Both the position numbers and the translations under genes were made by a program. Below the pieces are notes generated by a model. It was not told where the DNA came from. It searched no databases and saw only the letters and a list, made by a program, of their open reading frames with translations. From NCBI GenBank assembly GCA_943328715.2, contig CALQBB020000077.1, positions 1 through 5,657 on the forward strand: a stretch of DNA of 5,657 nucleotides. Direction: 5' to 3'. The stretch is from Polynucleobacter meluiroseus. Lineage in GTDB: Bacteria; Bacteroidota; Bacteroidia; Flavobacteriales_D; Crocinitomicaceae. Numbering within the stretch: position 1 is the first letter of the stretch; every line of letters starts with the position of its first letter. Shown here in pieces: positions 1 through 5,411 of the stretch.

Positions 1-98
1 TCACCGAGTCCGTAGTAGGAAGCAGGTTGATTGGTAGTAGATTGCGACCAAGTTTGTGAGAATACAAAAAGGATAAGGAAATTAAAGAGAATCTTCAT
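1..98 (-). CDS. N-terminus of a secreted or outer-membrane protein (partial, runs off left edge)
   Basis: Reading the minus strand from the ATG at 98-96 gives 32 full codons with no stop before the window edge. The product begins MKILFNFLILFVFSQTWSQS: one lysine, a hydrophobic stretch at about residues 3-14, then a small/polar segment ending in WSQ. This is a typical Bacteroidota signal peptide with cleavage near residues 18-19. The mature start contains SYYGLG, which recalls the SPYSRFGLG-type openings of Bacteroidota outer-membrane beta-barrel proteins often encoded beside coaX; that identification is inference from memory and a very short sequence. The start codon lies inside the last codons of coaX in another frame (17-base overlap), so the two genes are almost certainly co-transcribed and perhaps translationally coupled. 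No Shine-Dalgarno sequence precedes it. Export is fairly sure; the family is not. Confidence 0.7.
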   Translation of the reverse strand, partial: MKILFNFLILFVFSQTWSQSTTNQPASYYGLG

Positions 99-810
99 TC
101 AGGCGGTAAATTTCTAGAATTCCTTCTAGGGTTAAATGTTCGAGTACAAAGATGTTACTTTTTTGCTCGAAATCAAAATATCGCGCGTCTCCTCCGGTGA
201 GGTAAACGTCTAAATCAGGGAATTTTGTTTGGTAAAGGCGAATCAACTCAGTGATTTCGGCTTCCCAACCGTTAAACACGCCACTTTCAATGGATTCTTT
301 CGTATTTTTACCAATGAGCTTTGCGGCTGAATGAACAGGAATCAGTGGAAGTTTTGCGGTAAACGTTTGTAGGGAAAGCGCTCGCATGTTCAATCCTAGA
401 GAAATCGATCCACCCTCATATGTTTGACGTTCATTCATAAAATCACATTTGATGCAGGTACCCAAATCAACGACCAATTTTGCTTTTGTTGGATTCCTGT
501 TTGCCACGGCTGCCATGTTGCACAGACGGTCAATCCCAAGTGTTTCGGGTGTCAGGTAGTCCATATGAAAAGGCAAATTCATGTGAGCGCTTATGTACAT
601 CTTGTTTTGAAAAAAATCTTCCAATGGTTTTTTCCATTCATCTGCAAGCACAGACGAAATCACGATGGGAATGTTACCATCCAGTTCCTGCCAAGGAAAA
701 GAGCTCAATTCGAAGCGTTTAACACGAGAAATCACCCCATTTTCCACCGTTCCAAGTTTCACGTGTGTGTTCCCGGCATCCAATAAATAGGCGGTTGTTT
801 TGTTGTACAT
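82..810 (-). CDS. coaX: Type III pantothenate kinase (CoaX)
   Basis: This cytoplasmic enzyme phosphorylates pantothenate with ATP, the first step of coenzyme A synthesis. The 242-residue length is normal for the family. ASKHA-fold motifs appear in order: the N-terminal phosphate loop LLDAGNTHVK (9-18), the pantothenate/catalytic motif TPETLGIDR (87-95, with Asp94 the expected catalytic base), the second phosphate loop DLGTCIKCD (115-123), the GGSISLG segment (133-139) followed by FTAKLP (150-155), and the C-terminal LTGGDA (204-209) with LTLEGI. Two positions differ from the pattern I know for the family: Lys121 where DxGTxxT has Thr, and Leu138 where the GGxIxPG turn has Pro. The ATG at 810 is the natural start because the first motif begins only ten residues in. 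The gene overlaps the next minus-strand gene by 17 bases. A TAACTTTG box lies four bases before the ATG, so the message may have almost no leader. Confidence 0.93.
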   Translation of the reverse strand: MYNKTTAYLLDAGNTHVKLGTVENGVISRVKRFELSSFPWQELDGNIPIVISSVLADEWKKPLEDFFQNKMYISAHMNLPFHMDYLTPETLGIDRLCNMAAVANRNPTKAKLVVDLGTCIKCDFMNERQTYEGGSISLGLNMRALSLQTFTAKLPLIPVHSAAKLIGKNTKESIESGVFNGWEAEITELIRLYQTKFPDLDVYLTGGDARYFDFEQKSNIFVLEHLTLEGILEIYRLNEDSL

Positions 811-814
811 GACG

Positions 815-822
815 CAAAGTTA
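815..822 (-). promoter_or_regulatory. Candidate -7 promoter box for coaX
   Basis: On the minus strand this reads TAACTTTG, an exact match to the Bacteroidota -7 consensus TAnnTTTG. The coaX ATG begins only four bases downstream, so initiation would fall at or within a few bases of the start codon. No TTG at the usual -33 distance is evident; the nearest upstream TTG (835-833) is only ten bases away. The match may therefore be a weak promoter or chance in AT-rich DNA. Confidence 0.4.
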
Positions 823-851
823 AGTAGCTTTCCAAGAAATTTACCTGACTT

Positions 852-884
852 TTTGATTAGAAATAAAAAAAAGTGTTAAATTTG
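852..884 (+). promoter_or_regulatory. Promoter of the tRNA-Phe gene (TTTG / TAAATTTG)
   Basis: A TTTG at 852-855 is followed after 21 bases by TAAATTTG at 877-884, matching the Bacteroidota primary sigma factor pattern (TTTG at -33, TAnnTTTG at -7). Initiation would be expected around 889-892, giving a 5' leader of about 7-10 bases before the mature tRNA at 899. Position, orientation and spacing all fit. Confidence 0.75.
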
Positions 885-898
885 CCCCACCAATAGCT

Positions 899-971
899 GG
901 TGCCTTAGCTCAGTTGGTAGAGCAAAGGACTGAAAATCCTTGTGTCCCTGGTTCGATTCCTGGAGGCACCA
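899..971 (+). tRNA. tRNA-Phe, anticodon GAA
   Basis: The 73-base sequence folds as a cloverleaf. The acceptor arms GGTGCCT (899-905) and AGGCACC (964-970) pair along seven bases, counting one G-T-free perfect helix, and the discriminator is A971. The D arm uses GCTC and GAGC around AGTTGGTA. The anticodon stem AAGGA/TCCTT encloses the loop CTGAAAA, placing GAA at 932-934, which reads Phe codons UUU and UUC. The T arm contains GGTTCGATTCC. The bases after the discriminator are CTA, so the CCA end is not encoded and must be added by the CCA-adding enzyme. The gene has its own promoter just upstream and terminator just downstream. Confidence 0.97.
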
Positions 972-977
972 CTAGCC

Positions 978-1010
978 AAAGTCCTGACGGAAACGTCAGG
1001 ACTTTTTTTT
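978..1010 (+). terminator. Strong intrinsic terminator of the tRNA-Phe unit
   Basis: The arms AGTCCTGACG (980-989) and CGTCAGGACT (994-1003) are perfectly complementary around a GAAA tetraloop. Two further A-T pairs extend the helix outward to 978 and 1005. The right arm runs into an eight-T tract (1003-1010). It starts seven bases after the tRNA, so it terminates plus-strand transcription. The opposite strand has only a short T run, so reverse termination would be weak. Confidence 0.93.
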
Positions 1011-1028
1011 GACCACGCTCCGCTGCAC

Positions 1029-1070
1029 TTGCACTGCTGCTGCACATTTGCAATTTCACTGCTGGGGAAC
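1029..1070 (-). repeat. REP-like repeat copies left of the transposase relic (inverted orientation)
   Basis: TTGCACTGCTGC at 1029-1040 is the exact reverse complement of 1314-1325 in the first repeat copy on the right side of the relic. A second, degenerate copy at 1055-1070 (CACTGCTG followed by GGGAAC) matches the reverse complement of the same right-hand copy, whose inverse ends CACTGCTGCGAAAC, with two mismatches. TGCACTTGCA (1024-1033) and TGCACATTTGCA (1041-1052) form an extra local direct repeat. Together with the right-hand cluster these bracket the transposase relic in inverted orientation, as expected for REP-type elements associated with RAYT transposases (inference). Confidence 0.6.
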
Positions 1071-1276
1071 ATTGGAAAAGTGGTCATCATGCAATAGAAC
1101 TATTTACTGAAAAATTTGTGTGGGGAAAGATAAATTATATCCACAATAACCCGGTTAAAGACAAATTTGTGAAAAATCCACAAGAGTGCTTATACTCGTC
1201 GGCTTCAAATTATTGGTATGGTGTAGGTTTGTTGGAAGAGGTGCAATGTTTTACTCCACGATTAAAAACTGTATGA
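1070..1276 (+). pseudogene. C-terminal relic of a RAYT / IS200-like (Y1) transposase
   Basis: From about 1070 the plus strand encodes HWKSGHHAIELFTEKF, then KINYIHNNPVKDKFV (codons 1127-1171), then NPQECLYSSASNYWYG (1175-1222) and GLLEEVQCF, ending at TGA 1274-1276. The series WKxGxH, KxxYIHNNPV and YSSAxNY followed by a GLL tail is the characteristic C-terminal part of REP-associated tyrosine transposases, which cut and rejoin single-stranded DNA at hairpin-forming repeats. Only about 68 codons remain of a protein usually near 180-200 residues. The N-terminal HUH motif region and its start are missing, and the frame is closed upstream by TGA at 1010-1012. The left break coincides with a repeat copy, suggesting deletion or recombination through the repeat. 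The remaining frame has no internal stop, so the truncation may be fairly recent. Confidence 0.85.
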
Positions 1277-1303
1277 TTATTTTTTTTTAGTGTAAAAAAA
1301 TAA
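1277..1303. repeat. A/T-only inverted repeat after the transposase relic
   Basis: TTATTTTTTT (1277-1286) and AAAAAAATAA (1294-1303) are perfectly complementary around a seven-base loop. The repeat follows the relic's stop codon directly. It could be a remnant of that gene's transcript end, but a stem without G-C pairs is a poor terminator, so no function is claimed beyond the structure. Confidence 0.5.
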
Positions 1304-1310
1304 AGATGGT

Positions 1311-1327
1311 TTCGCAGCAGTGCAACT
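1311..1327 (+). repeat. REP-like repeat, right-hand copy A
   Basis: The 17-base unit TTCGCAGCAGTGCAACT is the best preserved partner of the left-hand repeat, sharing 12 bases as an exact inverted match. Within it and the next base, CAGT and ACTG can pair around GCA. A loosely complementary TAGCGAGCGG follows at 1336-1345, so the copy may once have formed a longer hairpin like copy B. Confidence 0.65.
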
Positions 1328-1379
1328 GTAGTTAATAGCGAGCGGTAAAATGATTTAGACTGTAATATGAAGAGATTGT

Positions 1380-1404
1380 TTCGCAGCAATAAAACTGCAG
1401 CGAA
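1380..1404 (+). repeat. REP-like repeat, copy B (complete hairpin)
   Basis: This copy shows the full palindromic unit. TTCGC-A-GCA (1380-1388) pairs with TGC-A-GCGAA (1396-1404) around a seven-base loop, with a single A-A mismatch at the same place in each arm. The conserved mismatch in an otherwise perfect stem is typical of REP hairpins recognised by RAYT enzymes (family knowledge). The first 17 bases match copies A and C at 13-15 positions. Confidence 0.7.
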
Positions 1405-1441
1405 GCTAAGTTGCAATGTCTGGCTTCGCAGCAATGCAACT
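1396..1441 (+). repeat. REP-like repeat copy C paired with inverted arm of copy B
   Basis: TTCGCAGCAATGCAACT at 1425-1441 is the third direct copy. Together with the preceding sequence it forms a large imperfect inverted repeat. TGC-A-GCGAAGC (1396-1406) pairs with GCTTCGC-A-GCA (1423-1433), and AGTTGCA (1409-1415) is the inverse of TGCAACT (1435-1441). B and C therefore form a compound element of alternating units, like a BIME. It lies 18 bases beyond the stop codon of the minus-strand adhesin gene, whose transcript would fold here; it may protect or terminate that message, though no U-tract follows the hairpin. Confidence 0.65.
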
Positions 1442-1459
1442 AAATGGTATCGTACGAGA

Positions 1460-4400
1460 TTAACGAATCAACGTGATAAATCCTTGTTTTTTGATTTCAG
1501 TTCCGCCAAGCATGACGCCGTTTAACATGTAAAAATAAACGCCATCTGTGTGTGGTTTTCCGTCTGTGGAGAGTCCGTCCCAAGCTGCAACTCCGGTTTG
1601 ATCTTCTAAAATACTGACCATATTTCCCCAACGATTGAAAATCATGATGTCATACGATTTGAAAGCTGGATAGGGCAGTACCACGAAGTCATTGACGCCA
1701 TCGCCGTTTGGCGTAAATACGTTTGGAACCCAAATATCTGGGTCACTGACGAAAACAGTCGTTTCGTAGGTGGAAACACATCCTAATTGATCGACCACAG
1801 TGAGTGTGATGACATGTGGACCACCTTGTGAAAAGGACGTTGTGGGCGCAGTGTTCGAATTCCATGTAAAGGTGGAGTCTGTATCTAAATTCCATGTCCA
1901 ACTGATAATCGGTGCATTCGTAAAGGTCGATTGGTCATTAAAATTGATGATCCCATTGATGTCCGCATACACTGGATTTGGAACGAAAAAAGCGTCCAAA
2001 TCGTCGTCATTGACAGAAATTGGATCCAAGGGCAAAAGAATCTGACAACCAACGGAGTCAAAAATGGTAATGCTTGGTTGATTCGGTCCCGGTGTGGCGT
2101 ATATGTAATTAAAATCCAAGGAATCCGAATAGCTGGTGCCATCCCCTAAATTCCAAACTAAACTATCAATGTTGGAAACATTCGTCAAGTAAAACAATGC
2201 TCCCTGTGAACAAATCGTGGCATCTTGCAGCCAATTCGGTGTTCCCATCGGACCGCCAATTGAAATGTAGTCTAGCACTGTGGAATCATCGGTACATCCG
2301 TATTGATCCGTAACAATGAAGTTTAAATCAAAGGTTCCGTTTGTCACGAGCGTATTTGATGGATTCTGAAGGATGGAGTTGTTTCCATTCCCAAAGGACC
2401 AATTCCAACTGGTAATAGTTCCATAGGAGAAGGAGGAATCTTGAAAATTGCAAAAGATAGGTGGGCAATCGTATGCACCGTTTGCATTCGGAACGGCGCC
2501 AGTAAAGAAGAAATTCGGAATGGCGAGTGGTGTGGACATGATCAAGGTGCGATTCAAGGTGTCTTTACAGCCGTTTCCGTCCGTCGTTATGAGTGTTAAA
2601 ATGTGCGAATTTGACAATTGTCCGTTGTTTGGATTGGTCAAAGTTACCAGTGTATCCGTACTCGTACCTATCGTTGAACCATTTAGGAGCCATTCGTAAC
2701 TTAAGGTGCCTGTTCCTGTGGATTGATTGATGGTCAGATTCGTATCCAAATCACACAAAACAGAATCGATGTCAAAGTCTGCAGTAGGTTTGGTGATGGT
2801 AATGGTGACGCCTGTTGGCAAGGAAGTACAGCCGAAAATATCCGTAGCGACTATGGTTGCAGAATATGCACCGGTACCATTAAATGTATGAATGATTGGT
2901 TGATTCACATTATTGGTGATCAGAATGGAATTATCATCCGAGAAACTCGTGCTAAATGAACTCAGAGGTAGTCCATTAGCTAGACTAAACGACGTATTGG
3001 TGAATGGAACTGTAAATGGTGAACATCCGCTGTAATCATTCGCGAGAATTCCTGCGATTGGCCTGTTCACGACTTTCACAGTCTGTGTGGCCGTTGATGA
3101 ACAACCTACACTATTGGTCACCAGGTGAGAAATGGTATAATTTCCCGGAGCGGGATAGGTATAGCTTATATTTGGTGCATTATTAACAAACTGACCATTC
3201 CCCATGTTGTAAAACCAATTATTTACTGGGTGAGATCCAGAAGCTCCACTCCATGATGTGCTGATATCGGTTAAATTGATTGCGGTCCCGTTACAAACAG
3301 TATCGTTGGACATGGTGAACTGACTGGCGAGCTGAGAAATAGTGATGGTGGAGGTAATGCTGTCCGAGCAACCTGTCGTGTAGTTGTGAATGACCTGTTC
3401 AATGTTGTATGATCCATAAGTGGAATACGTATGACTGGTATTTCCGCCATTGGGGACATCGAGTTGGGCGTTGGTGAAATTCACATTTGGCGTATTGTCA
3501 AAGAACTCATAATGCATGTCCACGTTGTCAGAAAGTACACCGTGAATGGAATTGTCATCGATTGCAACGTTTACGGGAAAGGAACTTGGATTGCAAAACA
3601 AAGAGGCACTCGGCGAAAACTGGGCAATTGGTGCGAGAATATACACGGCGTCTTCAACGATAAACGTATCCTTACATCCTCTAAAGTCAGCAATAAACAT
3701 GACGTCGAAATAACCGGTATCTGATTGGAATTGATGCGTTGGATTCTGCTCAATGGACGTTCCATCTCCAAAATCCCAAAAGTAAGTGACTTCATTGGCG
3801 TTATGCGGGACGGAGATGTACGTTGAACTTGTGAAATTCACGTCTTCATTGGAGCAAGCAATCAAAGGTGTGTAGGTGAAATGTACAGAGTCGATGTTTC
3901 CCACCGTCACATAATCGTTTTTAATAATCGTATCCGTACAGCCTGATTGGGTCGTAATGATTAATTGAACATCGTATACACCAACTTGATACGTTTGAGC
4001 TGGTGGAAAATGACCATTGAACGTTTGACCATTACCAAAGTTCCATTGCCAAGAAACAATCGGATTCGAAGGTGTGAAGGAGGTATCAATGAAATTGACA
4101 ACGAGCGGATCACAGCCTGCAGTATCCAAAGCAAAAAATCCAGCTTGGACATTCGTCATGTTGATGTAGTCATTCAAGGTTGTTGAACCTGTACATCCAG
4201 CAGCTGTTGTTAAACTCAAGGTGACATCGTATAAGCCACTTTGAGTGTAAATGTGCGGTGGAGGTGTTAATCCGGTGTAGGTTTGACCATCTCCAAAGGA
4301 CCAAACATACGTACCTGGTATCGTCGTGCTACTTGTAAATTGGATGGATCCAGGCGCACAGTTCGTAATTGGATTCGCACTGAAAACAGGATTGGTGTTG

Positions 4401-5209
4401 GCCTGAATAGAGATGGATTGTGTAATTGTTGAAGTACATCCTGAACTGGTGTTTTGGGAGGTCAATTGCACCGTATAGGTTCCGGGTGCATTGAATGCGA
4501 AGGAAGGATTTTCTAAAGAGCTTGTTCCCTGGGTGCCAAAATTCCAACTCCAAGCATTGGCTCCAGCAGTTGAATTATCTTGAAACGGTATAGCTTGTCC
4601 AACACAGCCAAAAGTAGGTGCAGTGATTCCAGCTTGGAAATTTGATACTTGAATACTCTGTGTGCTTGTTGCGACACAGGAAGTACTTGTATTCGTCACG
4701 TTTAACGTAATCGTGTAACTTCCGGCAGAATTATAGGTGATATTCGGTGGATTCGCAGCAGTGGAGTTCTGACTATTCCCAAAATTCCATGCGTTACTGA
4801 AATTCGCTCCAGTGGAAGAACTATTGACAAAAGACAAAGTGAGTGGAACGGTACAGCCTAATCCGTTGACAGAAAAAGCAACGATGGGCAATGGATTCAC
4901 CGTAATGAATGCGGTTTTTATTTCCGCATCGACTGCTCCAATGGCGTTTGTTACGACCAAGGTAACGGTAAATGTGCCGGCAGTGCTAAACGCATGCGAT
5001 GGACTAAGCAATGTTGAAAGTGCACCATCTCCAAAATCCCAAGCATTTGAAACGATCGCGCTTGTCCCGTTTGGAATAGATGTATTCGTAAAGTTCACCG
5101 GGACACCAACGCACACCACCAAAGGATTCGCGGTAAAATTAGCTGTAGGCATTTGCGCACGAGAAAAAAACGTGAATGCAACAAGAAATACGACTAAAAG
5201 TATGCGCAT
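1460..5209 (-). CDS. Secreted PKD-repeat surface protein with type B T9SS C-terminal sorting domain
   Basis: The 1249-residue product is exported through Sec (signal peptide 1-19, hydrophobic core about 3-14, ending SRAQ) and then across the outer membrane by the type IX secretion system. About thirteen PKD/Ig-like repeats fill residues 20-1157. Clear cores are WDFGDG (57-62), WNFGN (141-145), WNFG (222-225), WSFGDG (303-308), WQWNFGNG (387-394), WDFGDG (478-483), WSFGNG (937-942) and WNLGDG (1019-1024); repeats 7, 9, 10 and 13 are degenerate. Most repeats end in a GC motif after the last long strand. Residues about 1158-1249 form the CHU_C / gliding-motility-associated sorting domain: VFTPNGDGVND (1164-1174), FNRWGN (1191-1196), WDG (1210-1212) and GVYFYML. 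No catalytic domain is visible, so an adhesin or surface-filament role is inferred. The gene stands alone, with REP-like hairpins behind it and a hairpin before its start. The ATG is fixed by the signal peptide. No Shine-Dalgarno is seen. Confidence 0.95.
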   Translation of the reverse strand: MRILLVVFLVAFTFFSRAQMPTANFTANPLVVCVGVPVNFTNTSIPNGTSAIVSNAWDFGDGALSTLLSPSHAFSTAGTFTVTLVVTNAIGAVDAEIKTAFITVNPLPIVAFSVNGLGCTVPLTLSFVNSSSTGANFSNAWNFGNSQNSTAANPPNITYNSAGSYTITLNVTNTSTSCVATSTQSIQVSNFQAGITAPTFGCVGQAIPFQDNSTAGANAWSWNFGTQGTSSLENPSFAFNAPGTYTVQLTSQNTSSGCTSTITQSISIQANTNPVFSANPITNCAPGSIQFTSSTTIPGTYVWSFGDGQTYTGLTPPPHIYTQSGLYDVTLSLTTAAGCTGSTTLNDYINMTNVQAGFFALDTAGCDPLVVNFIDTSFTPSNPIVSWQWNFGNGQTFNGHFPPAQTYQVGVYDVQLIITTQSGCTDTIIKNDYVTVGNIDSVHFTYTPLIACSNEDVNFTSSTYISVPHNANEVTYFWDFGDGTSIEQNPTHQFQSDTGYFDVMFIADFRGCKDTFIVEDAVYILAPIAQFSPSASLFCNPSSFPVNVAIDDNSIHGVLSDNVDMHYEFFDNTPNVNFTNAQLDVPNGGNTSHTYSTYGSYNIEQVIHNYTTGCSDSITSTITISQLASQFTMSNDTVCNGTAINLTDISTSWSGASGSHPVNNWFYNMGNGQFVNNAPNISYTYPAPGNYTISHLVTNSVGCSSTATQTVKVVNRPIAGILANDYSGCSPFTVPFTNTSFSLANGLPLSSFSTSFSDDNSILITNNVNQPIIHTFNGTGAYSATIVATDIFGCTSLPTGVTITITKPTADFDIDSVLCDLDTNLTINQSTGTGTLSYEWLLNGSTIGTSTDTLVTLTNPNNGQLSNSHILTLITTDGNGCKDTLNRTLIMSTPLAIPNFFFTGAVPNANGAYDCPPIFCNFQDSSFSYGTITSWNWSFGNGNNSILQNPSNTLVTNGTFDLNFIVTDQYGCTDDSTVLDYISIGGPMGTPNWLQDATICSQGALFYLTNVSNIDSLVWNLGDGTSYSDSLDFNYIYATPGPNQPSITIFDSVGCQILLPLDPISVNDDDLDAFFVPNPVYADINGIINFNDQSTFTNAPIISWTWNLDTDSTFTWNSNTAPTTSFSQGGPHVITLTVVDQLGCVSTYETTVFVSDPDIWVPNVFTPNGDGVNDFVVLPYPAFKSYDIMIFNRWGNMVSILEDQTGVAAWDGLSTDGKPHTDGVYFYMLNGVMLGGTEIKKQGFITLIR

Positions 5210-5216
5210 GTAGGTA

Positions 5217-5237
5217 GCTAGTAGTTTAGGTACTAGC
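5217..5237 (-). promoter_or_regulatory. Hairpin in the 5' leader next to the adhesin start codon
   Basis: GCTAGTA (5217-5223) and TACTAGC (5231-5237) are perfectly complementary around a seven-base loop. The hairpin ends seven bases before the ATG at 5209 on the minus strand, so in the mRNA it would sit where the ribosome lands. It could modulate translation or be a protein-binding palindrome; no known operator is recognised. Confidence 0.45.
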
Positions 5238-5244
5238 CTTAACG

Positions 5245-5265
5245 CAAAATTGAAGGGTAAAGTTG
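5245..5265 (-). promoter_or_regulatory. Possible promoter boxes for the adhesin gene
   Basis: Two near-matches to TAnnTTTG lie on the minus strand: CAATTTTG (5252-5245), one mismatch, and CAACTTTA (5265-5258), two mismatches. The second has a TTG (5287-5285) 19 bases upstream, the normal -33 spacing. Neither is convincing alone. The rest of 5266-5411 is AT-rich with no other site I can support. Confidence 0.25.
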
Positions 5266-5411
5266 CTTAAAAGGGCATTTTTATCAAGCTTACGTGCATT
5301 AAAATGCAAAAAGACAGAAAACGATTATTTTTTTTCAAAAATCAAAGGATGTACTTACCTTGATTTCCCCAAAAGAATGGAGATCATGAACTGAGGTGGC
5401 AGAAGGATAAT

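Noticed and set aside
424..786. Plus-strand open frames of 120 and 80 residues opposite coaX
   Set aside because: They are antisense to a clearly identified, motif-complete enzyme gene and show no protein-like features.
905..1090. 61-residue minus-strand open frame
   Set aside because: It spans the tRNA-Phe gene and its terminator in antisense, so it cannot be a sensible coding region.
1210..1434. 74-residue minus-strand open frame
   Set aside because: It crosses the repeat cluster, the A/T inverted repeat and the end of the transposase relic; its Leu-rich composition comes from the repeats.
1311..1441. Short repeats at irregular intervals resembling a CRISPR array
   Set aside because: Only three direct copies, with unequal spacings of 69 and 45 bases, inverted arms between them, sequence divergence, and no cas genes. 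They fit REP-like palindromes better.
899..1459. Integration of a mobile island at the tRNA-Phe 3' end
   Set aside because: No second copy of the tRNA 3' end, no integrase, and the terminator directly follows the tRNA. The transposase relic is of a type that does not target tRNA genes.
4812..5213. 133-residue plus-strand open frame
   Set aside because: It lies entirely opposite the N-terminal PKD repeats of the adhesin, has no recognisable motif, and is explained by the codon bias of the true gene.
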